Source: an uncultured Collinsella sp.
Lineage (GTDB): Bacteria > Actinomycetota > Coriobacteriia > Coriobacteriales > Coriobacteriaceae
NCBI GenBank assembly: GCA_900550195.1
Contig: URRB01000011.1
Span: 7,471-71,470, forward strand
Length of the DNA: 64,000 nucleotides
Reading direction: 5' to 3'
Position 1 is the first letter of the stretch. Each line of letters starts with the position of its first letter. Both the position numbers and the translations under genes were made by a program. The notes beneath the pieces were generated by a model. The model ran no database searches and was not told the origin of the DNA. It saw only the letters and a list, made by a program, of their open reading frames with translations. Below, piece by piece: positions 9,682-18,600 of the stretch.

Positions 9682-9762
9682 GTGAGCTCAATCCAAACAT
9701 GTACGTCAGCCTCCAAAGATGTCGGAAAATGTCGTTTTTGGAGGGTGACGTACATGTTCTGG
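9682..9762. repeat. 80-bp palindromic repeat, copy 2 (inverted)
   Basis: Reverse-complement match to 8492-8571. The shared outer flank GTGAGCTCAATCC faces inward, towards the nuclease-like gene, in both copies, so the two elements bracket the gene as terminal inverted repeats about 1.1 kb apart. Confidence 0.85.
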
Positions 9763-9893
9763 ACCCCTGGCATTCTGGCAATGCCACGCCCGCACCCGGT
9801 CCCGACCGTTTGCCGAGCAATAGGGTCGCAATCGGCGCCGAACATGTACTATGTACGGGCATTGTCCAAATCCGTAATCCAAAGGACCCCATC

Positions 9894-10583
9894 TTGCCCG
9901 TCGTCGCCGCTATGACCATTACCTCACATGCATCGGATGCCATGGTCGCCATTCCGTTTTGGCTCGAGATGTTCGCTGTTGTCGCTGCATCGATCTCGGG
10001 TGTACTGGTTGCGCGCGAGCACAAGCTCGACCTGGTGGGCGCGGTCGCGCTCGCGGTGGTCTGCGGTCTGGGCGGCGGTCTTTTGCGCGATATGACGCTG
10101 CAGGTGGGCAACGTCTACATCCTCAACCAGCCGATGGCACTGCCGCTTTCCATCGCCACGGCAGCCATCATCTACATTTTCCCGGCAATCGTCGACAAAC
10201 CCGAAAAACTCATTCCCCTGCTCGACATCATCTCGGTCGGCATCTATGCCGCCACCGGAGCGGACAAGGCGCTGGTCTACGGCTTTGCACCGGCGGTGTG
10301 CATCATGATGGGCTTTTTTACCGCGGTGGGCGGCGGCATGTTGCGCGACGGCTTTATGGGCGTGGTTCCGGGCATTTTCCAACGTACTAACTTTTATGCC
10401 ATCGCTGCCATCGCCGGATCGACAAGCTACGTGTGTCTCGTTATGAGCGGCATCATGAGCAATGTCGCCGCGCTGATCGTATGCGTTGTCGTGACCATGG
10501 GTCTGCGCTGGCTCTCGCTGCGCTTTGACATCAAAAGCCCCACCGAAGAAGACATCGCGCGCTTTTTGCATCGCAAAAAGTAG
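9894..10583 (+). CDS. TRIC-family cation channel (UPF0126 membrane protein)
   Basis: A 229-residue integral membrane protein with seven predicted helices in two homologous halves. Each half carries the family's glycine-rich GGLLRD-type motif: VVCGLGGGLLRDM in the first and FFTAVGGGMLRDGF in the second. Prokaryotic TRIC channels form trimers and conduct monovalent cations. An upstream ATG frame from 9633 would run through the repeat element and is unlikely. I chose the TTG at 9894 because AAAGGA stands seven bases before it; the ATG at 9912 is the alternative. The last residues (about 215-229) are charged and cytoplasmic. It appears monocistronic. Confidence 0.85.
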   Translation: MPVVAAMTITSHASDAMVAIPFWLEMFAVVAASISGVLVAREHKLDLVGAVALAVVCGLGGGLLRDMTLQVGNVYILNQPMALPLSIATAAIIYIFPAIVDKPEKLIPLLDIISVGIYAATGADKALVYGFAPAVCIMMGFFTAVGGGMLRDGFMGVVPGIFQRTNFYAIAAIAGSTSYVCLVMSGIMSNVAALIVCVVVTMGLRWLSLRFDIKSPTEEDIARFLHRKK

Positions 10584-10653
10584 GTATCGCGGGCTCATCC
10601 TTCGAAATGCAACCGAGAGGTTCTTTTAGAGCGCCCGCACGTTGGGTACCCTG

Positions 10654-10676
10654 TTAGGTATATGCCGAACACCTAA
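10654..10676. promoter_or_regulatory. Inverted TTAGGT...ACCTAA element before the bactofilin-like gene
   Basis: TTAGGT (10654-10659) and ACCTAA (10671-10676) form an 11-bp-spaced inverted repeat just upstream of the AAAGGA ribosome site. The same half-sites form a gapless palindrome at 28728 and 32232. It may be an operator or a leader hairpin. Confidence 0.35.
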
Positions 10677-10690
10677 CAAAAGGATCAACC

Positions 10691-11836
10691 ATGGCTTTCA
10701 ATCAAACCGCGGCGGCGCCGTCACACAAGATGCGTCGCTGCCTGCTTATGGCATTCACGCTCATCGCGCTCGCGCTCATCGCTCTTCCCACGGCGTCATT
10801 TGCCGGCACGGACACCGCAGGCAACGTACTTGCGACCGACAATGACGCCAATCCGTCCGGCGTCGAAGGCGACCTGTACTGGGCCGGTCAGGCCCTCAAC
10901 TTGGACGATACGTCCATCGACCGCGATATCATCGCCGCGGGCGATACCCTCTCAATTCGCGACTGCACAGTGGGCGGCGCCGTCCGTCTGGCGGCACGCA
11001 CCATCGACATTGCCAAGACCACGGTTGATGGCAGCGTGACCGTTGCTGGCCAGCATGTCGTTCTCAATTCCGACAGCACCGCTAACTGTTTCTACGCGAT
11101 AGGCGAAACGGTTGCCTTGCGAGGCTCCACCAAGTCGGCAGCGCTCGCGGGCGATACGGTAACCATCGACGGCACCGTCGATGGCGATGTCGAGGTTTGG
11201 GCCGACAAGCTCATCCTGGGCAAGAACGCCCACATCACCGGCACCGTGAACGCGCACGTCTCCGAGGACCCCGAGCGCGCCGCGGGAGCCGAGGTCGGCG
11301 CGCTCAAGATCGACCACACCGAGAACGAGGATACTTCCACCGTTAACGATGCCATCGGCGGTATCGTCGCCGCGGCACTCTCGACCTGCTTTGTCGCTCT
11401 ACTGCTCGAGCTCGTCTTTCCGCGCGCGACCGCCAGCGCCGCCGGCATGCTCCACCAGCGCCCCATGCCTCTGTGGGTGAGCGGTCTTCTGGGTACGATT
11501 GCTATCGCCCCCGCCGTCCTACTGCTAATTATCTCTATCGCTGGTCTGTCGCTTGCCGGAACCCTCTTGTGCGGCGTTATCGGCATCGCATTGGTGTCGA
11601 GTGCCTTTGCGGGGTGCGCGATCGTCCGCATGGTCGGACACAGCCAAAACCGCTACGCCATGGCAGCCGTGGGTGGCATCGCCGCGGGCGCGCTTACGGC
11701 AATCCCCCTCGTAGGTGACTTCATCAGCGGTGTAGCCTTTGTCTTTATGCTCGGCTACATCATCCAGATCATCTGGCGCAATGCCCACCTCAAGCCGCAG
11801 CAGCCGGCTAACACGCCGGGACTCCCCACCGCTTAG
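10691..11836 (+). CDS. Bactofilin-like polymer domain fused to membrane helices
   Basis: A 381-residue protein. Residues 1-38 look like a signal peptide with a long n-region and an ASFA-like cleavage site. Residues about 50-200 form repeated short beta motifs (DRDIIAAGDTLSI, TVDGSVTVAGQHVVL, GTVDGDVEVWADKLILG), the right-handed beta-helix pattern of bactofilins and polymer-forming domains. About 130 residues of four hydrophobic helices follow, then a short Pro-rich tail. With a signal peptide, the beta-helix should sit outside the membrane, unlike cytoplasmic bactofilins. The ATG has AAAAGGA upstream. It may organise the envelope, but no partner gene is adjacent. Confidence 0.7.
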   Translation: MAFNQTAAAPSHKMRRCLLMAFTLIALALIALPTASFAGTDTAGNVLATDNDANPSGVEGDLYWAGQALNLDDTSIDRDIIAAGDTLSIRDCTVGGAVRLAARTIDIAKTTVDGSVTVAGQHVVLNSDSTANCFYAIGETVALRGSTKSAALAGDTVTIDGTVDGDVEVWADKLILGKNAHITGTVNAHVSEDPERAAGAEVGALKIDHTENEDTSTVNDAIGGIVAAALSTCFVALLLELVFPRATASAAGMLHQRPMPLWVSGLLGTIAIAPAVLLLIISIAGLSLAGTLLCGVIGIALVSSAFAGCAIVRMVGHSQNRYAMAAVGGIAAGALTAIPLVGDFISGVAFVFMLGYIIQIIWRNAHLKPQQPANTPGLPTA

Positions 11837-11905
11837 CAGCTATCCGCCACAAAGATGCCAAGCACCTTTGTGGCGGCGCAAACGAACCTGCCCCCCCCCT
11901 GCACC

Positions 11906-11944
11906 AAAAAGGGCACCGACCATCGCGGTCGGCGCCCTTTCTTG
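11906..11944. terminator. Bidirectional terminator between convergent genes
   Basis: A long stem (AAGGGC and CCGACC paired to GGTCGG and GCCCTT, one mismatch) separates two convergent genes. T-rich sequence follows in both directions. Confidence 0.8.
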
Positions 11945-11967
11945 TTAGTTGCTATAAAGCCCAGCGC

Positions 11968-13806
<1,839 letters not shown>

Positions 13807-13923
13807 GTAGTTCCCCTATCTTCTATCCATATACAAACGGCACACGTATGCGGCCCGCCCAGCGATACAACGCTCAGCGGGAATATTGAGCCTTTTACCG
13901 AAAACTCGTTTATTTTAGCGATT

Positions 13924-14373
13924 TTAGATGAGAGGGGTTTCCTCACCTGCAGGTTCAGGGTCGCTCCACATAAAACCATCGCCGGCGCCCATGCCCTCAT
14001 ACAGCACATATGCCGAAAAGCCGCTCTCGAGCGTCGTCTCAAAGAAGCTCACGAGCAGAGCGTCGTGATAGCCACCGTCAATCTCAACACAGCCGGTGTA
14101 GCCGATGGCATAGCGGGCGATGCGGCCCAGGCCCTCGTCCTTAAGGCCCATCTTGTGCTCGGAGATAAAGTTGGTGGCAGCCTCCAGGCATGCCTCCTCG
14201 CCATCCTCGTCGAGCGCGGCCAGATAGCGGTTGGAAGCAGCGTCCTCGATCGCCACAACTACGCCCGGATTCTCGCCGGCGGCAAGGTCGTCCAAGAACG
14301 CACCAATCAGGTCACACACCATGGCGTCGAGCTCGGCGGAGACGTTACCGGCGTCCTGCATATCCTGTGCCAT
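13924..14373 (-). CDS. Small acidic protein of unknown function
   Basis: A 149-residue, strongly acidic protein without signal peptide or membrane segment, so probably cytosolic. No motif is recognisable. It has mixed alpha/beta character with a central EHKMGLKDEGLGRIARYAIGYTGCVEIDGGYHDALLVSFF stretch spread over about 36 residues. Codon use matches its neighbours, which supports a real gene. It lies 30 bp after the small membrane-protein gene and is probably in one operon with it and the DUF151 gene. Confidence 0.6.
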   Translation of the reverse strand: MAQDMQDAGNVSAELDAMVCDLIGAFLDDLAAGENPGVVVAIEDAASNRYLAALDEDGEEACLEAATNFISEHKMGLKDEGLGRIARYAIGYTGCVEIDGGYHDALLVSFFETTLESGFSAYVLYEGMGAGDGFMWSDPEPAGEETPLI

Positions 14374-14403
14374 CTCTAGACCTTCCCATCGAATCCGGCG
14401 TCG

Positions 14404-14790
14404 TTACAGTTCTTGTGCCTCGGCAGCGATCTTGGCGGCAGCGTCGCGGGCGCGCGTCATATCCATCGCGCGCTTGTCGAGTACCTTGATCTGGTTGGTC
14501 AGCATTACCGCATCGACCACACCCCAGATTACCAAGCCTGTTGAAATCGAAAACCCAAGCGCACCAACTGTACCACGAAGACGAGAACAGATTACCGCGA
14601 CAAGGGCGGAGATGATAACCATCTTGATATAGGAGCCGCGGCGCTCGCGAAGCGTGCGGGCCTGCGTCACATAGGCGATGCGAGCCGCCTCGGATGCCTC
14701 CGAGCGCATCTGGGCTTCACGCGCGATGGCGGCCGCTTCAGCCGATACGCGGGCACCCATCAGCGACCTCTCCGCTCGCGTGCCAGACAT
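14404..14790 (-). CDS. Small membrane protein of unknown function
   Basis: A 128-residue protein with a long basic, Ala-rich N-terminal helix (about 1-52), two membrane segments (about 55-70 and 76-96) and an amphipathic C-terminal helix. No family was recognised. Its start codon lies directly after the stop of the DUF151 gene (14790/14791), indicating translational coupling. Topology would leave both charged ends on the same side, most likely the cytosol. Confidence 0.6.
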   Translation of the reverse strand: MSGTRAERSLMGARVSAEAAAIAREAQMRSEASEAARIAYVTQARTLRERRGSYIKMVIISALVAVICSRLRGTVGALGFSISTGLVIWGVVDAVMLTNQIKVLDKRAMDMTRARDAAAKIAAEAQEL

Positions 14791-15291
14791 TTAGAAATCA
14801 TCGGGGGAGAGCGTATGGACGAACTCGTCGAACTTCTCGAACTCCTGCTCGTCGTCAACTTCCTCGGCATGGGCAGAAACGGTACCCAGGCGATTCATGA
14901 TGTCGTCCTCCACGAACATGGGGGCATTACTGCGCACGGCAAGGGCAATGGCGTCACTGGGGCGGGCGTCAATCTTGCGCTCGTCACCATCGACCAGCAC
15001 GACAATCGTCGCATAGAACACCGGCGGCTCGGCACGAACGATCTCGATGCGCTCGAGCTTGGCGCCCAGGGCATCGACGGTGTCAAGCAGCAGGTCATGC
15101 GTTATCGGGCGCTCGGCGCGACCGCTATCGATACCACGGCTAATGGCCGCGGCCTCAAACGAGCCGGTCTGAATGGAAAGCGAACGCAGGGGCGCCGTCG
15201 AATCCGACTTGCCGCAGCGCTCACGAAGCACGATAAGCGATGGCACGGGACCGGCGGCCATGACGATGGTCTCTATGTCGACACGAACCAT
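14791..15291 (-). CDS. Bifunctional nuclease family protein (DUF151)
   Basis: A 166-residue protein of the BFN/DUF151 family. The core has the LRSLSIQTGSFEAAAISRGI segment and the conserved DARPSDAIALAVRSNAPMFV block. Plant members have RNase and DNase activity; bacterial roles are poorly known, so the enzymatic call is by family only. The ATG at 15291 with GGAGGTGTTCC upstream is preferred to an ATG 48 bases earlier. The C-terminal 25 residues are acidic (EEVDDEQEFEKFDEF). It is first in a three-gene minus-strand run. Confidence 0.85.
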   Translation of the reverse strand: MVRVDIETIVMAAGPVPSLIVLRERCGKSDSTAPLRSLSIQTGSFEAAAISRGIDSGRAERPITHDLLLDTVDALGAKLERIEIVRAEPPVFYATIVVLVDGDERKIDARPSDAIALAVRSNAPMFVEDDIMNRLGTVSAHAEEVDDEQEFEKFDEFVHTLSPDDF

Positions 15292-15430
15292 GGAACACCT
15301 CCGGTACGTAGCGGTTAACACACGGCAGGGTCGCCGCATTGAATAGCTATACTACCCAATCTTTCGCCCAGCACACAAAATCAAAGTAGTTAATTTGGGA
15401 CGGGGCTATTTTGACTACTTTTAGTTGGAT

Positions 15431-15463
15431 AAGAAAAAAGCCCCGAGGCAATGCCCCAGGGCT
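15431..15463 (-). terminator. Terminator of tRNA-Ile
   Basis: A GC-rich stem (AGCCC with GGGCT plus inner GGC/GCC) is followed on the minus strand by six T residues. Confidence 0.8.
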
Positions 15464-15476
15464 CTTAACGTTTTGA

Positions 15477-15553
15477 TGGTGGACCTGACAAGATTCGAAC
15501 TTGTGACCTCCCGGTTATCAGCCGGACGCTCTAACCAACTGAGCTACAGGTCC
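15477..15553 (-). tRNA. tRNA-Ile (GAT)
   Basis: A 77-nt cloverleaf with acceptor GGACCTG, an encoded CCA and anticodon loop CTGATAA (GAT). It is not inside an rRNA operon; it stands alone between the DUF151 gene and the palindromic element. Confidence 0.96.
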
Positions 15554-15622
15554 ATCGCGCAAGGGATATATTAGACGAGTCGTTACGCGCGCGTCAACAA
15601 CTTTTTTGAAAAACTTTGGAGG

Positions 15623-15758
15623 GTGCCCGCCGAGTGGGCGAGATGGGTTAGGTTTGCTGCTCGGACAGTCCTGCGCAAGACGAAGGCCACATTAAGTGGC
15701 CTTCTTTGCGTGCGGAACTCGCGACAAACCTAACCCATCTCGCCCACTCGGCGGGCAC
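15623..15758. repeat. 136-bp palindromic element with perfect 34-bp arms
   Basis: Positions 15623-15656 and 15725-15758 are exact reverse complements over 34 bp. Between them lies another hairpin (AAGGCCAC with GTGGCCTT at 15683-15703). The similarity of the flanks continues imperfectly outward. No open frame fits inside. It looks like a MITE or a large structured intergenic repeat. Confidence 0.85.
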
Positions 15759-15774
15759 GGGGTCCAAGGTTGTC

Positions 15775-15807
15775 AAAAAAGCGGTCGGCGCGCAGTGCGC
15801 CGACCGC
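15775..15807 (-). terminator. Terminator of the gyrB-gyrA transcript
   Basis: An 11-bp perfect stem (15781-15791 with 15797-15807) is followed on the minus strand by six T residues at 15780-15775. Confidence 0.9.
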
Positions 15808-15847
15808 CGATATATGGGGTCTGATGATTTTTACCAGCTAGTTCCTC

Positions 15848-18589
15848 TTACTCGTCGAGGAGATCTTCTGGCATGTCGTCGCCGTCGCCTAGATCGACAG
15901 GGGTTTCTTCAGGGGCAGAGCCGTCTTCTGTGGCTTCGCCTTCGGGCTTCTCTTTGGCGGCCGTCATGCGCGCTACGGCGCAGATGCGGTCGTTATCGTC
16001 GACGGTCATCATCTTGACGCCCTGGGTGGCGCGACCGGTTTGGCTGATCTCGTCGGTCTTGACGCGAATGACCGTCGCGCCCTCCGTCACGATGAATAGC
16101 TCATGCTGCGGGCCCACCGTCTTCATGGCTGCGAGGTTACCCTTGCGCTCGGTCATCTGGATGGTGTAGACACCCTGACCGCCGCGGTTCTGCTCCGGGT
16201 AATCCGAGACCGGCGTGCGCTTGCCGTAGCCGCGCTCGGTAATGACGAACAGGTCGCCGTTACCGTTGGTAATCTCCATACCAAGAACGCTCACGCCTTC
16301 CTTCATGCTAATGCCACGGACGCCGCTGGTATCGCGACCGGTGGCGCGCACCTGGTCCTCGGAGAACATAATCGCCTTGCCCGCGGTGGTTGCCATGATG
16401 ATCTTGTCACCCTCGCGCACGCGACGTACAGTGAGCAGTGCGTCGTCGTCCCTCAGGTTGATGGCGATTAGGCCGTCGCGGCGGCTGCGGTCGTAGGCGC
16501 TCATCACGGTCTTCTTGACCATGCCGCTCTTGGTGGCAAACATCAGGTACTCGTCGGCGGGGAACTCGCGGCAGCTGATGACGCTCGCGATCTTCTCGCC
16601 CTCCTCGAAAGGCAGCAGGTTGACGATCGCGGTGCCGCGCGCCTGGCGCGTGCCAACCGGCAGCTCGTGTACCTTCAGGCGATAGACCTTGCCCTTGCTC
16701 GAGAAGAACAGCACGTACTCGTGCGTGGATGCGATAAACATCTCGTCGATAACGTCGTCCTCTTTAAGGTTGACGCCCGACACGCCCTTGCCGCCACGCT
16801 TTTGGGCGCGATAGGCGGCCACCGGGATGCGCTTGACGTAGCCGGTGTGGGTGATGGTCACGACCATGTCCTCGTCGGCAATCAGATCTTCGACGTCCAG
16901 GTCCTTCTCGACATGGCTGATCTCGGTGCGGCGCTTGTCGCCGAACTTCTTGGAAATCTCGCGCATCTCTTCCTTGATGACGCCCAGGATTTTCTCCTCG
17001 TGCGCCAGCAGGTCCTCGTAGTAGGCGATGGCGCGGCGCAAGCCGTCCAGCTCTTCCTGAATCTTGTCACGCTCCAGGCCGGTCAGGCGGCGCAGCTTCA
17101 TCTCGAGGATGGCCGTGGTCTGCTCGGGCGTAAAGCCAAAGCGCTCGATCAGGCGACTGCTGGCCTCGGAATCGGTCTGCGAGGAGCGGATGATGCTGAT
17201 GACCTCGTCGATATGGTCGAGAGCCATCAGGTAGCCCTCGAGGATATGGGCACGCGCCTGGGCCTTCTTGAGGTCAAAGCGGGTGCGGCGGGTGACGACG
17301 TCGACCTGGTGGTCGATGTAGTGCTGCAGCATCTCGCGCAGGCTCAGGCATTTTGGAACGCCGTTGACGAGTGCCAGGTTGTTGGCGCCAAAGGTCGTCT
17401 GCAGCGAGGTGTACTTATACAGGTTGTTGAGCACGACCTGCGGAATGACGCCCTTCTTGAGCTCGATGACCAGACGGATGCCCTTCTGGTTGGACTCATC
17501 GCGCATATCCGAGATGCCCTCAATGCGCTTGTCGTTGACGAGTTGGGCGATCTTCTCCTGCAGGGTGCCCTTGTTGACCATGTAGGGAATCTCGGTAAAG
17601 ACCAGGCGGCTGCGGCCGGTCTTGGTGGACTCCACATGTGCCTTGGCACGCACGGTAATGGAGCCGCGGCCGGTCTCGTAGCTCTGCTTAATGCCGGCGC
17701 TGCCCATGATGATGGCGCCGGTGGGGAAGTCCGGACCGGGCATGATCTGCATGAGCTCGTCGACGGTGGCGTCGGGGTTGTCGATCAGGTAGCAGGTGGC
17801 CTCGATCGCCTCGGTGAGGTTATGCGGGGCGATGTTGGTGGCCATGCCGACGGCGATGCCCTGGCTGCCGTTGACCAGCAGGTTGGGGAAGCGCGCAGGC
17901 AGTGCCACGGGCTCGGCGAGCGATTCGTCGTAGTTGGGCTGCCAGTCGACGGTATCCTTCTGCAAGTCACGCAGCAGTTCCATGGCGGGCTTGGCCAGGC
18001 GGCTCTCGGTGTAACGCATGGCCGCCGCGCCGTCGCCATCGATGTTGCCGAAGTTGCCGTGACCGTCGATGAGCGGCGTGCGCATGGAGAACCACTGCGC
18101 CAGGCGGACCATGGCCTCGTAGACCGCAAAGTCACCGTGCGGGTGGTACTTACCGATAACTTCGCCGACCGTCCAGGCCGACTTTTTGTGTGGGCGGTTG
18201 GGGTAGATGCCGCTCTCGTTCATCGCGTACAGGATGCGGCGGTGTACCGGCTTTAAGCCGTCGCGCACGTCCGGCAGGGCACGCGCTGTGATAACCGACA
18301 TCGAATACTCGATGAACGACTGCTTCATCTCGCGACCGAACTCCGAAATCTGGAGCTGGCCGCCGTTGATGTCCTCGCCGGCCGAGGCGCCACGATCGAC
18401 TTCGCCAAAGCTCTCCTCGAGCTCACCGTCGTCGTCCTCTTCCTCATCATCATCGGCATCGGGGTTATAGGCGTCCGGATCGCCGTCCTCGCCCTGCTCA
18501 GCACGGGCAAGCAGGCGCTTCAGATCATCGGGCATACCGGCATCGCCGGCCTCGTCCATACCCTCGTTATTGTTGATATCGTCTGCCAC
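15848..18589 (-). CDS. gyrA: DNA gyrase subunit A
   Basis: GyrA cuts and rejoins DNA in the A2B2 gyrase that introduces negative supercoils. The 913-residue protein has catalytic Tyr193 in AAMRYTESR, the QKRGGKG GyrA-box form in the C-terminal beta-pinwheel, and a full-length core. Two oddities stand out. The first about 75 residues are a strongly acidic extension before the usual start of the fold (QLQISEFGREMKQSFIEYS). The quinolone-resistance region reads HPHGDFAVYEAMVR, so Phe154 occupies the place of E. coli Ser83, while Glu158 at the Asp87 place is common in Gram-positives. It lies 11 bp after gyrB. Confidence 0.97.
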   Translation of the reverse strand: MADDINNNEGMDEAGDAGMPDDLKRLLARAEQGEDGDPDAYNPDADDDEEEDDDGELEESFGEVDRGASAGEDINGGQLQISEFGREMKQSFIEYSMSVITARALPDVRDGLKPVHRRILYAMNESGIYPNRPHKKSAWTVGEVIGKYHPHGDFAVYEAMVRLAQWFSMRTPLIDGHGNFGNIDGDGAAAMRYTESRLAKPAMELLRDLQKDTVDWQPNYDESLAEPVALPARFPNLLVNGSQGIAVGMATNIAPHNLTEAIEATCYLIDNPDATVDELMQIMPGPDFPTGAIIMGSAGIKQSYETGRGSITVRAKAHVESTKTGRSRLVFTEIPYMVNKGTLQEKIAQLVNDKRIEGISDMRDESNQKGIRLVIELKKGVIPQVVLNNLYKYTSLQTTFGANNLALVNGVPKCLSLREMLQHYIDHQVDVVTRRTRFDLKKAQARAHILEGYLMALDHIDEVISIIRSSQTDSEASSRLIERFGFTPEQTTAILEMKLRRLTGLERDKIQEELDGLRRAIAYYEDLLAHEEKILGVIKEEMREISKKFGDKRRTEISHVEKDLDVEDLIADEDMVVTITHTGYVKRIPVAAYRAQKRGGKGVSGVNLKEDDVIDEMFIASTHEYVLFFSSKGKVYRLKVHELPVGTRQARGTAIVNLLPFEEGEKIASVISCREFPADEYLMFATKSGMVKKTVMSAYDRSRRDGLIAINLRDDDALLTVRRVREGDKIIMATTAGKAIMFSEDQVRATGRDTSGVRGISMKEGVSVLGMEITNGNGDLFVITERGYGKRTPVSDYPEQNRGGQGVYTIQMTERKGNLAAMKTVGPQHELFIVTEGATVIRVKTDEISQTGRATQGVKMMTVDDNDRICAVARMTAAKEKPEGEATEDGSAPEETPVDLGDGDDMPEDLLDE

Positions 18590-18600
18590 GTTACCTCCTC

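Noticed and set aside
11891..11899. Nine-C tract
   Set aside because: It lies between two convergent genes just before a terminator, where slippage would change neither a promoter nor a reading frame.
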